This document shows positions 26,920-37,757 of a stretch of 64,000 nt of DNA, piece by piece. The position numbers were made by a program, and so were the translations under genes. The stretch is from positions 52,570 through 116,569 of the forward strand of contig NZ_LQIV01000010.1 in NCBI RefSeq assembly GCF_001500125.1, in the 5' to 3' direction. The notes beneath the pieces were generated by a model. That model made no database searches. It worked only from the letters and a program-made list of their open reading frames with translations, and was not told the DNA's origin. Numbering within the stretch: the stretch's first letter is position 1; every line of letters begins with the position of its first letter. This stretch comes from Mycobacterium sp. IS-1742. GTDB lineage: Bacteria; Actinomycetota; Actinomycetes; Mycobacteriales; Mycobacteriaceae.

Positions 26920-28422
26920 ATGACGGATACCGAGGTGATCGTCGTTGGCGCGGGCCCGACCGGTCTGATGCTGGCCGCGGAACTGCGCCTGGCGGGGGTG
27001 CGGACCCTGGTACTGGAGCGGCGCCCACAGATCGACGACGTCGCGAGGGCCGGTGGACTGGGCGGGCAGATCCTGCACGTGCTGCGCTACCGGGGACTGC
27101 TCGATCGCTTCGAGGCCGCCAGCGGCCAACCCCGGCCCACGCCGCGCTTCCCCTTCGGCGGTCTGCAGGCCGACTTCACCCGCCTGGCCGATCCCCCGAT
27201 GGAGGCCCTGCTGCTCCCCCAGCCTCGGATCGAGGCGGTGCTCGAGGAGTACGTGCGCGATGCCGGCGCCGAGGTCCGCCGCGGACACGAGGTCGTCGGA
27301 CTGGCCGAGGACCCGGGGTCGGTGACCGTGGACGTCGACGGGCCGCGTGGCCTCTACCGGGTGACCGCGCGTCACGTGGTGGGCTGCGACGGTGTCCGGA
27401 GCCGGGTCCGCGAACTGGCCGGGATCCCCTTTCCCGGGACCACCTATCCGGAGGTCAACCGCCTCGCGCACGTCGGCAGGCCCGGGGCGGTGACATTGCG
27501 CGCGGACGGCGACTACGAGATACCCGGCATCGGACACCTGCCCGCGGGCTATACCCAGACCGAGCGCGGCGCGTTCGCGATCGCCTCGATGACTCCGGAC
27601 GAGCTGACGATCTACACCAGCGAGGACGATCCGGGCGGCTACGACGACGAGACACCGATGACGGTGAGCGAGCTCGCGGACAGCATCCGCCGTGTGCTGG
27701 GGGCCGACGTCCCGCTGGGCGAGCCGACCCGGATGACGCGCTTCACCTACCACGCCCGGCACGCCGAAACCTACCGCGCCGGAGGGGTTCTGATCGCCGG
27801 CGACGCCGCTCACCAGTTCCCCGCCGGGGGCGTGGCCGTCAACGCCGGGATGCTCGACGCGGTGAATCTCGGCTGGAAACTCGCCGCGCACGTCGCGGGC
27901 TGGGCACCGCGGGGTCTGCTGGACACCTACCACGACGAACGTCACCGTGCCGCTGCGCGCACGCTGCTGCACACCCAGGCACAGGTGGCCCTGCGGCGCG
28001 GCGCCGACCCGGCCGCCGAGGCGCTGCGTGAACTGGTGGGCGAACTACTCCTCGACGAGCAACCGTTGCACCGCATCGGCCGACTCCTCGCGGGCGACGA
28101 CGTCACCTACCCGACCCGCCCCGGAATCCATCCGCTGACGGGGACGTTCGTCCCGGACCTTGCGCTGGACCTGCACACCGGGCGACCGGCGTTCCTCGAC
28201 CTCGCCGATCGGGACGACCTGCGTGCCGCGGCGGACGGCTGGAGTCACCGGGTCGACATCCTCACCGCTCGAACCGATCCGCGGCCCGCGGATGCGCTGG
28301 TGGTCCGCCCGGACGGCTACATCGCCTGGGCCGCGGGTGTGGACGAGGCGGTCGGAACCGCGGGTCCGGCGCTCCTCGCCGCGCTCACCGACTGGTTCGG
28401 TGCCCCGCGCGGCGCGGACTGA
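26920..28422 (+). CDS. FAD-dependent aromatic monooxygenase (PHBH family)
   Basis: A 500-residue class A flavoprotein monooxygenase. It has the FAD-binding GAGPTGLMLAAELRLAG (residues 9-25), the second motif VVGCDGVRSRVRELAGI near residue 155 (DG motif), and the GD motif VLIAGDAAHQFPAGGVAVN near residue 290. The C-terminal thioredoxin-like domain typical of phenol/rifampicin-type hydroxylases follows. It hydroxylates an aromatic substrate with NAD(P)H and O2; the substrate is unknown. GGAGG at 26911-26915 is spaced 4 nt from the ATG. Confidence 0.9.
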   Translation: MTDTEVIVVGAGPTGLMLAAELRLAGVRTLVLERRPQIDDVARAGGLGGQILHVLRYRGLLDRFEAASGQPRPTPRFPFGGLQADFTRLADPPMEALLLPQPRIEAVLEEYVRDAGAEVRRGHEVVGLAEDPGSVTVDVDGPRGLYRVTARHVVGCDGVRSRVRELAGIPFPGTTYPEVNRLAHVGRPGAVTLRADGDYEIPGIGHLPAGYTQTERGAFAIASMTPDELTIYTSEDDPGGYDDETPMTVSELADSIRRVLGADVPLGEPTRMTRFTYHARHAETYRAGGVLIAGDAAHQFPAGGVAVNAGMLDAVNLGWKLAAHVAGWAPRGLLDTYHDERHRAAARTLLHTQAQVALRRGADPAAEALRELVGELLLDEQPLHRIGRLLAGDDVTYPTRPGIHPLTGTFVPDLALDLHTGRPAFLDLADRDDLRAAADGWSHRVDILTARTDPRPADALVVRPDGYIAWAAGVDEAVGTAGPALLAALTDWFGAPRGAD

Positions 28423-28489
28423 CTGCGCCGCGCTGCCGAACGCCGCGGTGACCTCTACGATGTCTTTGCCTAAGGAAGGGACTCGGGGA

Positions 28490-29395
28490 ATGGCGTCACA
28501 GAAATACATCGGCTACGTCGGCGGACTGGCGGTCGCAGTCGGTGTGGGCGCCGCGGTCGCGGTCGCCGGCCAGGGCACCGCTCATGCGGAGACCGAGTCG
28601 CCCTCGACCGCCTCGGAATCCGCGAGCGATTCACCGTCCGCGGGCGCCGTCGACGCCGGCCCGAAGAAGCCGGACGCCGAATCGGACAAGAAGGCCGACG
28701 ACAAGCCGTCGCTGAGCAAGAAGCTCAGGCAGTCGGCGAAGCAGTTCGAGGCCGAGCAGGTCGAGAAGCTGCGCGCGGTGTTCACGCCCCGCGACGTCGA
28801 GAAGGATGACGACGAGCCGCCGGCCAAGCGCGACAACGCATCCGACGACGACACCGAGGTGTCGGCGGCGCAGGCCCGGCTGGTCCGGGAGCCGGTCGAC
28901 GAGCCCGTCGCGGAGCCGGTCGACGAACCCGCCGCAGCGGCTGCCGCGGCGCCGGTGCCGTGGAGCCCCGACCCGTTCCGGCCCGACGATCCGGATCCCG
29001 ACGACATGCCCGACGCGGTCCTCACTCTGCGTGACCTGCTCGTCGGCGCGGCCGGCCCGGAGTTCCGGCCCTACATCCGCGAGGGCGTCGAGGCGGTGTA
29101 CCGCGGCAGCCAGATCGTGCCGTGGGTCAACGTCGTCGTGCCCGCGTACAAGATCGTCCCGGCCTTCATCGAAGCCGCGCAGGGCAACAGGGTCGGCGCG
29201 CAGGTCATCATCAACGAACTGCTCAAGACCACCGGCCCGGTGTCACTGCTCTACTACGGCTACGACCAGATCGCCGACCTGGCCAACATGGAGTACGAGG
29301 CCCGCCTGCTCAAGGAGCAGTTCTACAGCACCGCGTGGGACACCCTCGACCCGCTGGCGCTGTTGCACGAGTACGGCGACCACGGCCTGCGTTAG
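28490..29395 (+). CDS. Secreted acidic low-complexity protein, unknown function
   Basis: A 301-residue protein with a signal peptide (IGYVGGLAVAVGVGAAVAVA, cleavage near residue 32 after AHA). A charged Ser/Asp/Lys/Glu-rich disordered region with a VDEPVAEPVDEP repeat runs to about residue 165. A compact C-terminal domain follows from residue 170 (AVLTLRDLLVGAAGPEFRPY onward). AAGGAAGGG at 28472-28480 supports the ATG; an ATG at 28460 would precede that SD. No known family recognised. Its stop overlaps the convergent universal stress protein gene by 4 bp. Confidence 0.78.
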   Translation: MASQKYIGYVGGLAVAVGVGAAVAVAGQGTAHAETESPSTASESASDSPSAGAVDAGPKKPDAESDKKADDKPSLSKKLRQSAKQFEAEQVEKLRAVFTPRDVEKDDDEPPAKRDNASDDDTEVSAAQARLVREPVDEPVAEPVDEPAAAAAAAPVPWSPDPFRPDDPDPDDMPDAVLTLRDLLVGAAGPEFRPYIREGVEAVYRGSQIVPWVNVVVPAYKIVPAFIEAAQGNRVGAQVIINELLKTTGPVSLLYYGYDQIADLANMEYEARLLKEQFYSTAWDTLDPLALLHEYGDHGLR

Positions 29396-30279
29396 GGCAG
29401 ATCCTCGGGCGTGAGCTGATCACGCGGGATGACCACCATCGGCACGTGCAGGACGCGCAGCATCTTGGCGGCGGTCGACCCGAGGAACAGCCGCCGCGGT
29501 GCGCTCAGCCGGCTCGAGCCGACCATGATGAGGTCACCGTCATGCCAGTCCAGCTTGCCGACCGCGTCCTCGACGCCGCGTCCGTCGACGATCGTCGAGG
29601 TCACCGGAATGTTCTCGGGGAGGCCGTGTTTCGCCGCGTCCAGCGTCTGGGAGGCGTGTTCGAGCGCCCGGTTGCGCACCGCGTCGACGTCGCCGCGCAG
29701 CACACCGAACGTCGGGTCGAGCGCCACGAGTGAGACCAGCCGCAACGGTGTGCCCGCCGCCGAGCTGAACCGGACCGCATGCTCGAGCAACAGGTCCGCG
29801 CCCTCACGGCGGCCGATCGCGCACGTCACCTCACGGACGCGCTCGACCGGTGACTCGCGGATCCCGCGCGGCGCCACCGCGACCGGCATCGGCGCCGAGT
29901 GCAGCAGCTGGTTGACCACCGATCCGAGTGTGTAGCTCCCGGCCAGCCCGCCGCCCGATCCGCCGACCACGATCGCATCGGCGCCGAGCCGTCCCGCCTC
30001 GGTGATCAGTCCGTCGGCGGCGGAGTCGGTGAACACGATGTGGCTGTGCGCAGACACATCGTCGGGCACCGACGCCATCGCTTCGGCCAGCCACTTCTCC
30101 GCCTGACTGCCGAGCAGATCGTCGTGCTCCCCGGTCGGCACCATGGCGGGCAGCGCCCGGTCGGACGGCAGGATCATGCAGACGTCGAGCTCTGCGCCGA
30201 GCGTGCGAGCCAGGCGGACACCCAGTGCGAGCGCGTCCGCGCCACCGGGGGTGGCGAGATAACCGACGACCAACCTCAT
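29392..30279 (-). CDS. Universal stress protein, two tandem USP domains
   Basis: A 295-residue protein with two UspA-like domains. Domain 1 has the ATP-binding signature ADAIVVGGSGGGLAGSYTLGSV, and domain 2 has DLIMVGSSRLSAPRRLFLGS followed by LRVLHVPMVVIP. Such tandem USPs in mycobacteria bind ATP and respond to hypoxia or stress. ATG at 30279 (MRLVVGY) is preferred over 30297 because the fold starts there. No DosR box was recognised in the 92 bp upstream. Confidence 0.9.
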   Translation of the reverse strand: MRLVVGYLATPGGADALALGVRLARTLGAELDVCMILPSDRALPAMVPTGEHDDLLGSQAEKWLAEAMASVPDDVSAHSHIVFTDSAADGLITEAGRLGADAIVVGGSGGGLAGSYTLGSVVNQLLHSAPMPVAVAPRGIRESPVERVREVTCAIGRREGADLLLEHAVRFSSAAGTPLRLVSLVALDPTFGVLRGDVDAVRNRALEHASQTLDAAKHGLPENIPVTSTIVDGRGVEDAVGKLDWHDGDLIMVGSSRLSAPRRLFLGSTAAKMLRVLHVPMVVIPRDQLTPEDLP

Positions 30280-30371
30280 GACCGAACCACCGCCCATCTC
30301 GCACGCCCGGCGAACGCCGCGGATTCCAATCCTGTCAATCCGACGCGGTTTTCACCGGCGCTTCAGCGAAA

Positions 30372-31241
30372 TCAAGGTCGATACCGGGCGGTGCCGTCCT
30401 CCAGCACCAGCCGGGTGGCGGATCCGTCCGGGGCGGACGCCTCGGTCCGGAAGACCGCCTCCCCCTCGGCGGTGCGCCACACCGACGTCGTCAGCGTCTC
30501 GCCCGGGAACACCGGCGAGGTAAAGCGGGCGCCGACGGCGGTGATGCGCGTGGCGTCGCCGTCGCCGAGCGCAGCCACCAATGCCCGTCCGGCCACCCCG
30601 TAGGTGCACAGCCCGTGCAGGATCGGGCGCGGGAACCCGGCCAGCTCGCGGGCGAACCACGGATCGCTGTGCAGCGGGTTGCGGTCTCCGGAGAGCCGGT
30701 AGAGCAGGGCCTGATCTTCGCGTGTGGGCAGCGCGATGCGCGCGTCGGGATCGCGCTCGGGGATCTCCGGGGCCTGCGGTCGCGTCCCCGGCTGCCCGCC
30801 GAATCCGCCCTCGCCCCGGATCACCGCCGTCGAGATCGTCTCGGCGACCACCTCGCCGGTGTCGGGGTCGGTGCCCGTGCCCTTGAACACGAGGATGGCG
30901 TTCTTCCCCTCGCCCTTGTCCTGGATGTCTGCCACCTCGGACACCACGCTCAGCCGCCCGGCCGGTTTGAGCGGTGCGAACAGCCGGATCTGCTGCGACC
31001 CGTGCAGCAGCTTGCTGAAGTCGAACGAGCCGACGGCGCCCACCGCGCCCCAGGCCGGGGAGGCGATGACCGCATAGGTGGGCAGCACCTGCTGCTCGAC
31101 GTCGTGGCTGTTCTCGGTGGTGAACGCCAGGTCGGCGGTGCCCGCCCCGACGCCCAGCGCGTAGAGCAGCGTCTCCCGGTCGGTCCACTCGTGGAGCACC
31201 GGCTCGGACGTGCGGCCAACGGCATCGGGATCGATCGGCAT
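30372..31241 (-). CDS. htdY: (3R)-hydroxyacyl-thioester dehydratase, HtdY-like double hot-dog
   Basis: A 289-residue double hot-dog fold protein of the MaoC/hydratase-2 type. The hydratase-2 motif appears in the C-terminal half as YRLSGDRNPLHSDPWFA (catalytic Asp and His), followed by HGLCTYG. It hydrates or dehydrates 3-hydroxyacyl-CoAs in fatty-acid or sterol side-chain metabolism. ATG at 31241 (MPIDPDAVG) aligns with the start I recall for Rv3389c and is 8 nt from GAAGGGA. It is divergent from a MarR regulator gene 76 bp away, which may control it. Confidence 0.88.
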   Translation of the reverse strand: MPIDPDAVGRTSEPVLHEWTDRETLLYALGVGAGTADLAFTTENSHDVEQQVLPTYAVIASPAWGAVGAVGSFDFSKLLHGSQQIRLFAPLKPAGRLSVVSEVADIQDKGEGKNAILVFKGTGTDPDTGEVVAETISTAVIRGEGGFGGQPGTRPQAPEIPERDPDARIALPTREDQALLYRLSGDRNPLHSDPWFARELAGFPRPILHGLCTYGVAGRALVAALGDGDATRITAVGARFTSPVFPGETLTTSVWRTAEGEAVFRTEASAPDGSATRLVLEDGTARYRP

Positions 31242-31317
31242 GGGCATTCCCTTCTCGGCGTGAATTCGGACCCTATCTTTCCGGTTGAACGGCGCAATTG
31301 TGGATACCGAATAGGCC

Positions 31318-31749
31318 ATGGCCGAACCCGCGGGCTGGCAGGCGATGCGCTCGGTGCTGTTGCTCTGCCGGTCGATGACGGCGGTCGTCGACCAGGAACT
31401 CAAGGACGGCTTCCGGCTCCGGCTGATCGACTTCCAGATCCTCAAGCAGCTGCAGTCCACCGACACCGGAACGTGTCTGCTGGGCGAGGTGGCCCGGGAA
31501 TTGTTCGTGCACGCCACCACGGTCAGCATCGCCACCGAGCGGCTCACCGAGCGCGACCTGGTCGTGCGCCATCCCCATCCGACCGACCGCAGGGCGACGC
31601 TGGTGAGCATCACCGACGATGGACGGACAGTGACGGACGCGGCCACGGCGACGCTGGCGGCCGCCCAGTTCGGATTGGCCGGCCTGACCCCTGACCAGCT
31701 GGCGGCCTTGAGCCGCGTCGAGCGCCGCGCCCACACCGCGAAGGGGTGA
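31318..31749 (+). CDS. MarR-family transcriptional regulator
   Basis: A 143-residue winged-helix regulator. The recognition region is LGEVARELFVHATTVSIATERL and the wing is VVRHPHPTDRRATLVSITDDG. It diverges from the htdY-like hydratase and is followed 24 bp later by a nucleoside hydrolase with its own promoter. Ligand unknown. A target in the 76-bp divergent gap is likely but no strong palindrome was found there. Confidence 0.85.
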   Translation: MAEPAGWQAMRSVLLLCRSMTAVVDQELKDGFRLRLIDFQILKQLQSTDTGTCLLGEVARELFVHATTVSIATERLTERDLVVRHPHPTDRRATLVSITDDGRTVTDAATATLAAAQFGLAGLTPDQLAALSRVERRAHTAKG

Positions 31750-31761
31750 CCGGAGCGGGCG

Positions 31762-31767
31762 TATCCT
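31762..31767 (+). promoter_or_regulatory. -10 box of a leaderless nucleoside hydrolase transcript
   Basis: TATCCT is followed by 6 nt and then the GTG at 31774, the spacing expected if the GTG is the first transcribed codon. No SD is visible. Confidence 0.55.
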
Positions 31768-31773
31768 CTGCCC

Positions 31774-32823
31774 GTGACCACCCCACGCAGCGAGTCTTCC
31801 GCTCCGATACCGGTTTTCGCCGATGTGGACACCGGGGTCGATGACGCGATGGCGCTGGTGTACCTGCTCGCCAGTGCGGACGCCGATCTGATCGGGATCG
31901 CATCCACCGCAGGCAACGTCGGGGTGGACCAGGTCTGCCACAACAACCTGGGTCTGCTCGACTTGTGCGGGGCGGGGGGCATTCCCGTCTCACGCGGCGC
32001 CGAGGGCCCGATCGCCTCGGCGCTGCGCACCGCCGAGGACACCCACGGCCCGGAGGGGTTGGGCTATGCGCACCTGCCGTCGAGCGGGTCGAAGGTGACG
32101 ACGTACGACGCCGCCGAGGCGTGGGTGCGCGCCGCCCGGGCGCATCCCGGTGAATTGGTGGGCATCGCGGTGGGCCCCCTGACCAACGTTGCGCTGGCGC
32201 TGCGCGCCGAACCGGCGCTGCCGACCCTGTTGCGCCGGTTGGTGATCATGGGCGGCGCGTTCGACTACCGGGGCAACACGACGGCGGTGGCGGAGTGGAA
32301 TGTCAGCGTCGATCCGGAGGCCGCCGCCGAGGTGTTCACCGCGTGGAGCGCATCGGGTCTCACCCCGCCGATCGTGCTGGGCCTCAATCTGACCGAGCAC
32401 ATCGCGCTGACCCCCACACTGCTGACCAGGCTGGCGGCCGCCGCTCAGTCCCCGACCGCGCCGATGAGCGTGCTGGACGACCGGGGCACCCGTTCGACGG
32501 CCGCCAACCCGTTGATCCGCGTCCTGGAGGATGCGCTGCGGTTCTACTTCGAGTTCCACTTCGACCAGGGCGAGGGGTACCTCGCGCATCTGCACGATCC
32601 GCTGGCCGCCGCCGTCGCCCTCGACCCCGATCTGGTGCAGTACCGGCCCACGACGGTGGACGTCGAGCTGACCGGGACGCTGACGCGCGGGATGACGATC
32701 GCGGACTGGAGCGGGCGGTGGGGCCGACCGCCGAATGCCCTGGTCGGCATCGGCGTCGACGCAGGCGTCTTCTTCGAGCGGTTCATCGACCGGGTGGGGC
32801 CCTTCGCCCGCCGGCTGGGCTGA
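31774..32823 (+). CDS. iunH: Inosine-uridine-preferring nucleoside hydrolase
   Basis: A 349-residue nucleoside hydrolase. The calcium-binding Asp cluster VFADVDTGVDDAMAL is at residues 14-28, and the loop VIMGGAFDYRGNTT with a downstream EWNVSVDPEAA is typical. It cleaves the N-glycosidic bond of ribonucleosides for purine/pyrimidine salvage. Positionally it is M. tuberculosis Rv3393 (recall). Its stop is 2 bp from the stop of the convergent ohr gene. Confidence 0.92.
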   Translation: MTTPRSESSAPIPVFADVDTGVDDAMALVYLLASADADLIGIASTAGNVGVDQVCHNNLGLLDLCGAGGIPVSRGAEGPIASALRTAEDTHGPEGLGYAHLPSSGSKVTTYDAAEAWVRAARAHPGELVGIAVGPLTNVALALRAEPALPTLLRRLVIMGGAFDYRGNTTAVAEWNVSVDPEAAAEVFTAWSASGLTPPIVLGLNLTEHIALTPTLLTRLAAAAQSPTAPMSVLDDRGTRSTAANPLIRVLEDALRFYFEFHFDQGEGYLAHLHDPLAAAVALDPDLVQYRPTTVDVELTGTLTRGMTIADWSGRWGRPPNALVGIGVDAGVFFERFIDRVGPFARRLG

Positions 32824-32825
32824 CG

Positions 32826-33248
32826 TCAGTCGTCGGTGACAGTCACGGCGACGTCGATGTTGCCGCGTGTGGCGTTGGAGTACGGGCACACCTGATGCGC
32901 CTTGTCGGCGATCTCCCGAGCGGTCTGCTCGTCGACGTTCGGCAGCGCCACCTCCAACTCCACCGCGAGCCCGAACCCGCCGTTGTCGAGCTGGCCGATC
33001 GAAACCCGGGCGCCCACAGTCGAATCGGAGACGTCGACCTTCTCCTGACGGGCCACCAGGCGTAGCGCGGAGTGGAAGCAGGCCGCGTAGCCGACGGCGA
33101 ACAGCTGCTCGGGGTTGGTGCCGTCACCGCTGCCGCCCATCTCCTTCGGGATTGCCAGGTCGAAGTCGAGGCGGCCGTCGGAGCTGCGGCCGTGGCCGTC
33201 GCGGCCTTCGCCGGTCGCCAGTGCTTCTGCGGTGTAGAGGGCTTTCAT
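32826..33248 (-). CDS. ohr: Organic hydroperoxide resistance protein (OsmC/Ohr)
   Basis: A 140-residue Ohr. Both peroxidatic/resolving cysteines are present in YAACFHSALR and AHQVCPYSNATRGN, with the catalytic Arg region upstream (GRDGHGRSSDGRL). It is a lipoyl-dependent thiol peroxidase acting on organic hydroperoxides. The ATG overlaps the stop of ohrR by 4 bp (ATGA), and GGAAGGAA lies upstream, so the pair is one operon. Confidence 0.95.
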   Translation of the reverse strand: MKALYTAEALATGEGRDGHGRSSDGRLDFDLAIPKEMGGSGDGTNPEQLFAVGYAACFHSALRLVARQEKVDVSDSTVGARVSIGQLDNGGFGLAVELEVALPNVDEQTAREIADKAHQVCPYSNATRGNIDVAVTVTDD

Positions 33249-33685
33249 GTGGGTTCCTTCCGGTGGATGAGCACGTCGTTCAACTGACGGACGGCGTCGC
33301 GCAACCGCTCGGCGTCCGCGACGGACAGGCCGGTGGTCCGGAACAGTTCCTCGGGGATGCACTGGGCGCGTTCCTCGAGCGCCCGCCCGGCGTCGGTGAG
33401 GACGATCTCGACCTGGCGCTCGTCGGCGCGCGACCGGCGCCGCTCGAGAAAGCCGTTGGCCTCCAGCCGTTTCAGCAGCGGCGAGAGGGTGCCGGAATCC
33501 AGGTGCAACCGCTCACCGAGCCGGCCGACCGTCACCGGCCCCTCCTCCCACAACACCAGCAGCACCAGATACTGCGGGTACGTGAGGTTCAGCTCCGTCA
33601 ACACCGGCCGGTAGGCCGCCGTCATGGCACGCGTCGCCGAGTACAGCGCGAAACACAGATGCTGATCGAGGCGGAGCGCGGCCAT
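33245..33685 (-). CDS. ohrR: Organic-peroxide-sensing MarR repressor OhrR
   Basis: A 146-residue MarR-type regulator starting MAALRLDQHLCFALYSATRA; the Cys at residue 11 corresponds to the redox-sensing cysteine of OhrR. The helix-turn-helix is VTVGRLGERLHLDSGTLSPL. It represses its own operon with ohr until oxidised. ATG at 33685 is chosen because the OhrR consensus begins there; an ATG at 33718 falls inside a palindrome that is probably the operator. Confidence 0.93.
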   Translation of the reverse strand: MAALRLDQHLCFALYSATRAMTAAYRPVLTELNLTYPQYLVLLVLWEEGPVTVGRLGERLHLDSGTLSPLLKRLEANGFLERRRSRADERQVEIVLTDAGRALEERAQCIPEELFRTTGLSVADAERLRDAVRQLNDVLIHRKEPT

Positions 33686-33702
33686 ACCCAAACCATAGCG
33701 CG

Positions 33703-33729
33703 CAATTGAGTTGTGCACAATCTTATTGT
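33703..33729 (-). promoter_or_regulatory. Palindrome cluster, likely OhrR operator
   Basis: Three palindromes are packed into 27 bp: CAATTG (33703-33708), TTGTGCACAA (33711-33720) and ACAAT-ctt-ATTGT (33717-33729). This is an AT-rich island in the 47-bp gap between ohrR and imuB, where the ohrR promoter must lie. OhrR operators in other bacteria are AT-rich ACAATT-type palindromes. Confidence 0.55.
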
Positions 33730-33732
33730 CAG

Positions 33733-35313
33733 CTACTCATAGGCGCCCTCCACATACCAGCGGCGCTGCCGGTAGCACAGCAGCAGCGCCGCCTGTCCGG
33801 CGCTCCCGTCGAGCAGCACCTGCGCCCTGGCGGTGCGACCCTTGGCGCGGTCGGGATCCCACCACCGTTCGTCGACCGGCCAGGGCCCGGCCCACCAGGC
33901 CAGATCACCGCGGTATCCGCCGCCGTCGAGGCGCGTCGGCGGGCCGGAGAACAGTCCGCGGTGGGTCACCCGCACCGGATTGCCCTCGGCGTCGAGCACC
34001 TCCACCGGATCGTCGAGCAGCACCGCGGGCGACGGTTCGGGCAGTTGCCCGGGCCACGGTTGGCGCGGATCGGCGTGCGTCACCGGCTCATCCCCGAAGG
34101 CGGTGAAGGTGATCCGCTCGGCGGGACCGCGCCCGCCGCTGAGCACCGGGACCTGGACCGCCTCGGGTCCGAGCAGGCCCTGGACGCGCACCAGTGCGCG
34201 GCGGGCCCGCAACCGGTCCTCCTCGCCAACGCCGCCCCACAGCGGCAGCTGCAACGCTTCGGCCGAGATGACCTCGACCGGCCGCAACCGCAACACGGTG
34301 ATCGGCGCGGTGGGCCGGTCGTGGGGGTTGCGCCGGTTCAGCCAGCCGTCGAGTTGCCAGCGCACCCGGTCGGCGGTGGCGTCCTCGGTCAGCGGTTCTG
34401 CGCACCGCCAGACCCGTTCCAACTCCTTGCCGTCCTCGGTGACGGCGTGGATGGCCAGCCGGGTGCAGCCCACCCCCGCCGACTCGAGGCTGCGGTGCAG
34501 TTCCCCGGCCAGCGACCTGCCGGCGAACGCCGCGGCATCCACCCGGTCGATGGGCGGGTCACAGTTCATCACCGCATCGAGCTCGGCCGGTGGTTCCCGC
34601 CCCGACGGACCACGATCCGGCTCCCCCCGGGCGAACCGGTGCGCGGCGACGGCGTCCGCCCCGAACCGGGAGGCCACATCCGTGCGGGACAGCGCCGCGA
34701 ACCGGCCGATGGTGCGAACACCCATGCGCCACAACAGGTCCGCGAGCTCATCACGGCCGGGGGTGGCCAGGCTCGGCTCGGTGGCGAGCTGGCGGATCGA
34801 CAGCGTCGACAGGAAGTCGGCGTCCTCACCGGGCGCCACGATGCGGCCGGCCCGTGCGGCGAACACCGCGGTGGGCAGCTGATCGGCGATACCGACCTGA
34901 CACTCCACCCCGGCCGCGGCAACCGCGTCGACCAGCCGCTCGGCGGCGGCCTGTTCGGAGCCGAAGTACCGGGCCGCGCCGCGCACCGCCATCACGAGCA
35001 GCCCCGGCCGCAACACCTCGGCCCGCGGTACCAGGTCGTCGACCGCCGCCGTGACGTTCTCGAAGTGGCGGGCATCGCGGGCCGGATCCGCCGCGGCGAC
35101 GTGCAGATGCGGACACCGGGCCTGCGACTCCCGGCGTCGCAGCCCCCGCCGCACCCCGGCCGCCCGCGCGGATGCCGAACACGCGATGACCCGGTTGGCC
35201 AGCGTGACCGCCACCGGCGCCGTCGGGTCCAGATTCGCCGCTGCGGCGGCGGCGACCGCGGGCCAGTCCATGCACCAGACGGCCAGCACCCGGGACCGAG
35301 CCACGCTACTCAC
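33733..35313 (-). CDS. imuB: Mutasome Y-family polymerase-like protein ImuB
   Basis: A 526-residue inactive Y-family polymerase homolog ([13 protein letters not shown] at the start; finger/palm region with [20 protein letters not shown]). The acidic catalytic residues of true Y polymerases are not evident. ImuB bridges DnaE2 and the beta clamp; I did not locate a clamp-binding motif with certainty. GTG at 35313 overlaps the imuA' stop by 8 bp, so expression is coupled to the SOS-controlled imuA'. Confidence 0.93.
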   Translation of the reverse strand: MSSVARSRVLAVWCMDWPAVAAAAAANLDPTAPVAVTLANRVIACSASARAAGVRRGLRRRESQARCPHLHVAAADPARDARHFENVTAAVDDLVPRAEVLRPGLLVMAVRGAARYFGSEQAAAERLVDAVAAAGVECQVGIADQLPTAVFAARAGRIVAPGEDADFLSTLSIRQLATEPSLATPGRDELADLLWRMGVRTIGRFAALSRTDVASRFGADAVAAHRFARGEPDRGPSGREPPAELDAVMNCDPPIDRVDAAAFAGRSLAGELHRSLESAGVGCTRLAIHAVTEDGKELERVWRCAEPLTEDATADRVRWQLDGWLNRRNPHDRPTAPITVLRLRPVEVISAEALQLPLWGGVGEEDRLRARRALVRVQGLLGPEAVQVPVLSGGRGPAERITFTAFGDEPVTHADPRQPWPGQLPEPSPAVLLDDPVEVLDAEGNPVRVTHRGLFSGPPTRLDGGGYRGDLAWWAGPWPVDERWWDPDRAKGRTARAQVLLDGSAGQAALLLCYRQRRWYVEGAYE

Positions 35314-36004
35314 CGACCGCACGGGCGGGGCCGTGGCCCCGGCCCCTCGCCCGCATCGCCAACCGGACCCGGCTGATCCGCCCGCACCCCGGCGTCGGGG
35401 CACCGGGCGGACCGGCGCCGGCCACCTCGTAACCACACACCCGGGCCTCCAGCCGGGCCGCCGCCCCGGGCCAGTCGCCGTGGGTGACAAGCAGGGTGCA
35501 GCCCTTCTGCCGGGCCCGGGCCGTCACCGCGCGGGCCCGGCCCGCGGGGACCGACCGACCGCCCAACCCGAGCACCACCAGATCCATCCCGTCCATCAGG
35601 ACCGCCGCCACCTCCACCGGATCACCGCCCGGGTCCGGGATGACGGCCAGCCTGCTGAGGTCCGCCCCCATCTCCACGGCAGCCAGCAGACCGGCATCGG
35701 GCTGACCGACGATGGCGGCGTGACCGCCGGCCGCCGTCGTCGCCGCGACCATGCCCAGCGCCAGGGACCGGGCGCCCGAGAGCACCGCGACCGTGCCGCG
35801 CGGCAACGACCTCGGCAGCTGCTCAGCCAGCGATTCGGGCAGCGGCAGCAAACTTTCAGAGACCGGCGTGGGGTCGGTGGCCGGGGTCGGTCCCCGCCTG
35901 CCGGCCCCCACCTTGCCCGCCACCGCGGCCATCTGTTTGCGTAGGTGTTCGACCTGCTCAGCGCGGGTACGCTGGGTCAGGCTGAGGTCGGCAGCAGCTG
36001 TCAC
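35306..36004 (-). CDS. imuA': Mutasome accessory protein ImuA'
   Basis: A 232-residue RecA-like remnant ([21 protein letters not shown], then [18 protein letters not shown]) corresponding to M. tuberculosis Rv3395c (recall). It is needed with ImuB and DnaE2 for damage-induced mutagenesis. GTG at 36004 is chosen because GGAGG (36012-36016) is spaced 7 nt upstream; the longer frame from ATG 36040 would begin directly at the LexA box. A perfect SOS box lies 36 bp upstream of the chosen start. Confidence 0.9.
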   Translation of the reverse strand: MTAAADLSLTQRTRAEQVEHLRKQMAAVAGKVGAGRRGPTPATDPTPVSESLLPLPESLAEQLPRSLPRGTVAVLSGARSLALGMVAATTAAGGHAAIVGQPDAGLLAAVEMGADLSRLAVIPDPGGDPVEVAAVLMDGMDLVVLGLGGRSVPAGRARAVTARARQKGCTLLVTHGDWPGAAARLEARVCGYEVAGAGPPGAPTPGCGRISRVRLAMRARGRGHGPARAVGE

Positions 36005-36040
36005 AACCGCACCTCCAACATCACCAGGAACACCCGTCAT

Positions 36041-36056
36041 TCGAACTCATGTTCGA
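36041..36056 (-). promoter_or_regulatory. Perfect LexA (SOS) box of imuA'-imuB
   Basis: TCGAACTCATGTTCGA matches the mycobacterial SOS box TCGAAC-N4-GTTCGA at every defined base. It sits 36 bp upstream of the imuA' GTG and places imuA'-imuB under the same control as dnaE2. Confidence 0.93.
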
Positions 36057-36091
36057 TACAATCAGTAAACACCGACCCACCGACAAGCGTC

Positions 36092-36120
36092 AAGCCCGGC
36101 AGGGTGTCCCCGCCGGGCTT
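36092..36120 (-). terminator. Hairpin downstream of guaA
   Basis: AAGCCCGGC (36092-36100) pairs perfectly with GCCGGGCTT (36112-36120) around an 11-nt loop, 22 bp past the guaA stop. No U-tract follows, as is common for mycobacterial terminators. It also insulates the imuA' promoter region from guaA transcription. Confidence 0.7.
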
Positions 36121-36142
36121 GTGCGTCAGGTCGTCGCTGTCC

Positions 36143-37702
<1,560 letters not shown>

Positions 37703-37757
37703 CGCCTCAGTCTAGTGGCGGCCCGATTTCGCCCATCACGTTAGTGTCGGGGCGGCA

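Noticed and set aside
36041..36056. ATG 36040 as the imuA' start next to the SOS box
   Set aside because: It would leave no room for a leader after LexA-regulated initiation and lacks an SD; GTG 36004 has GGAGG at ideal spacing.
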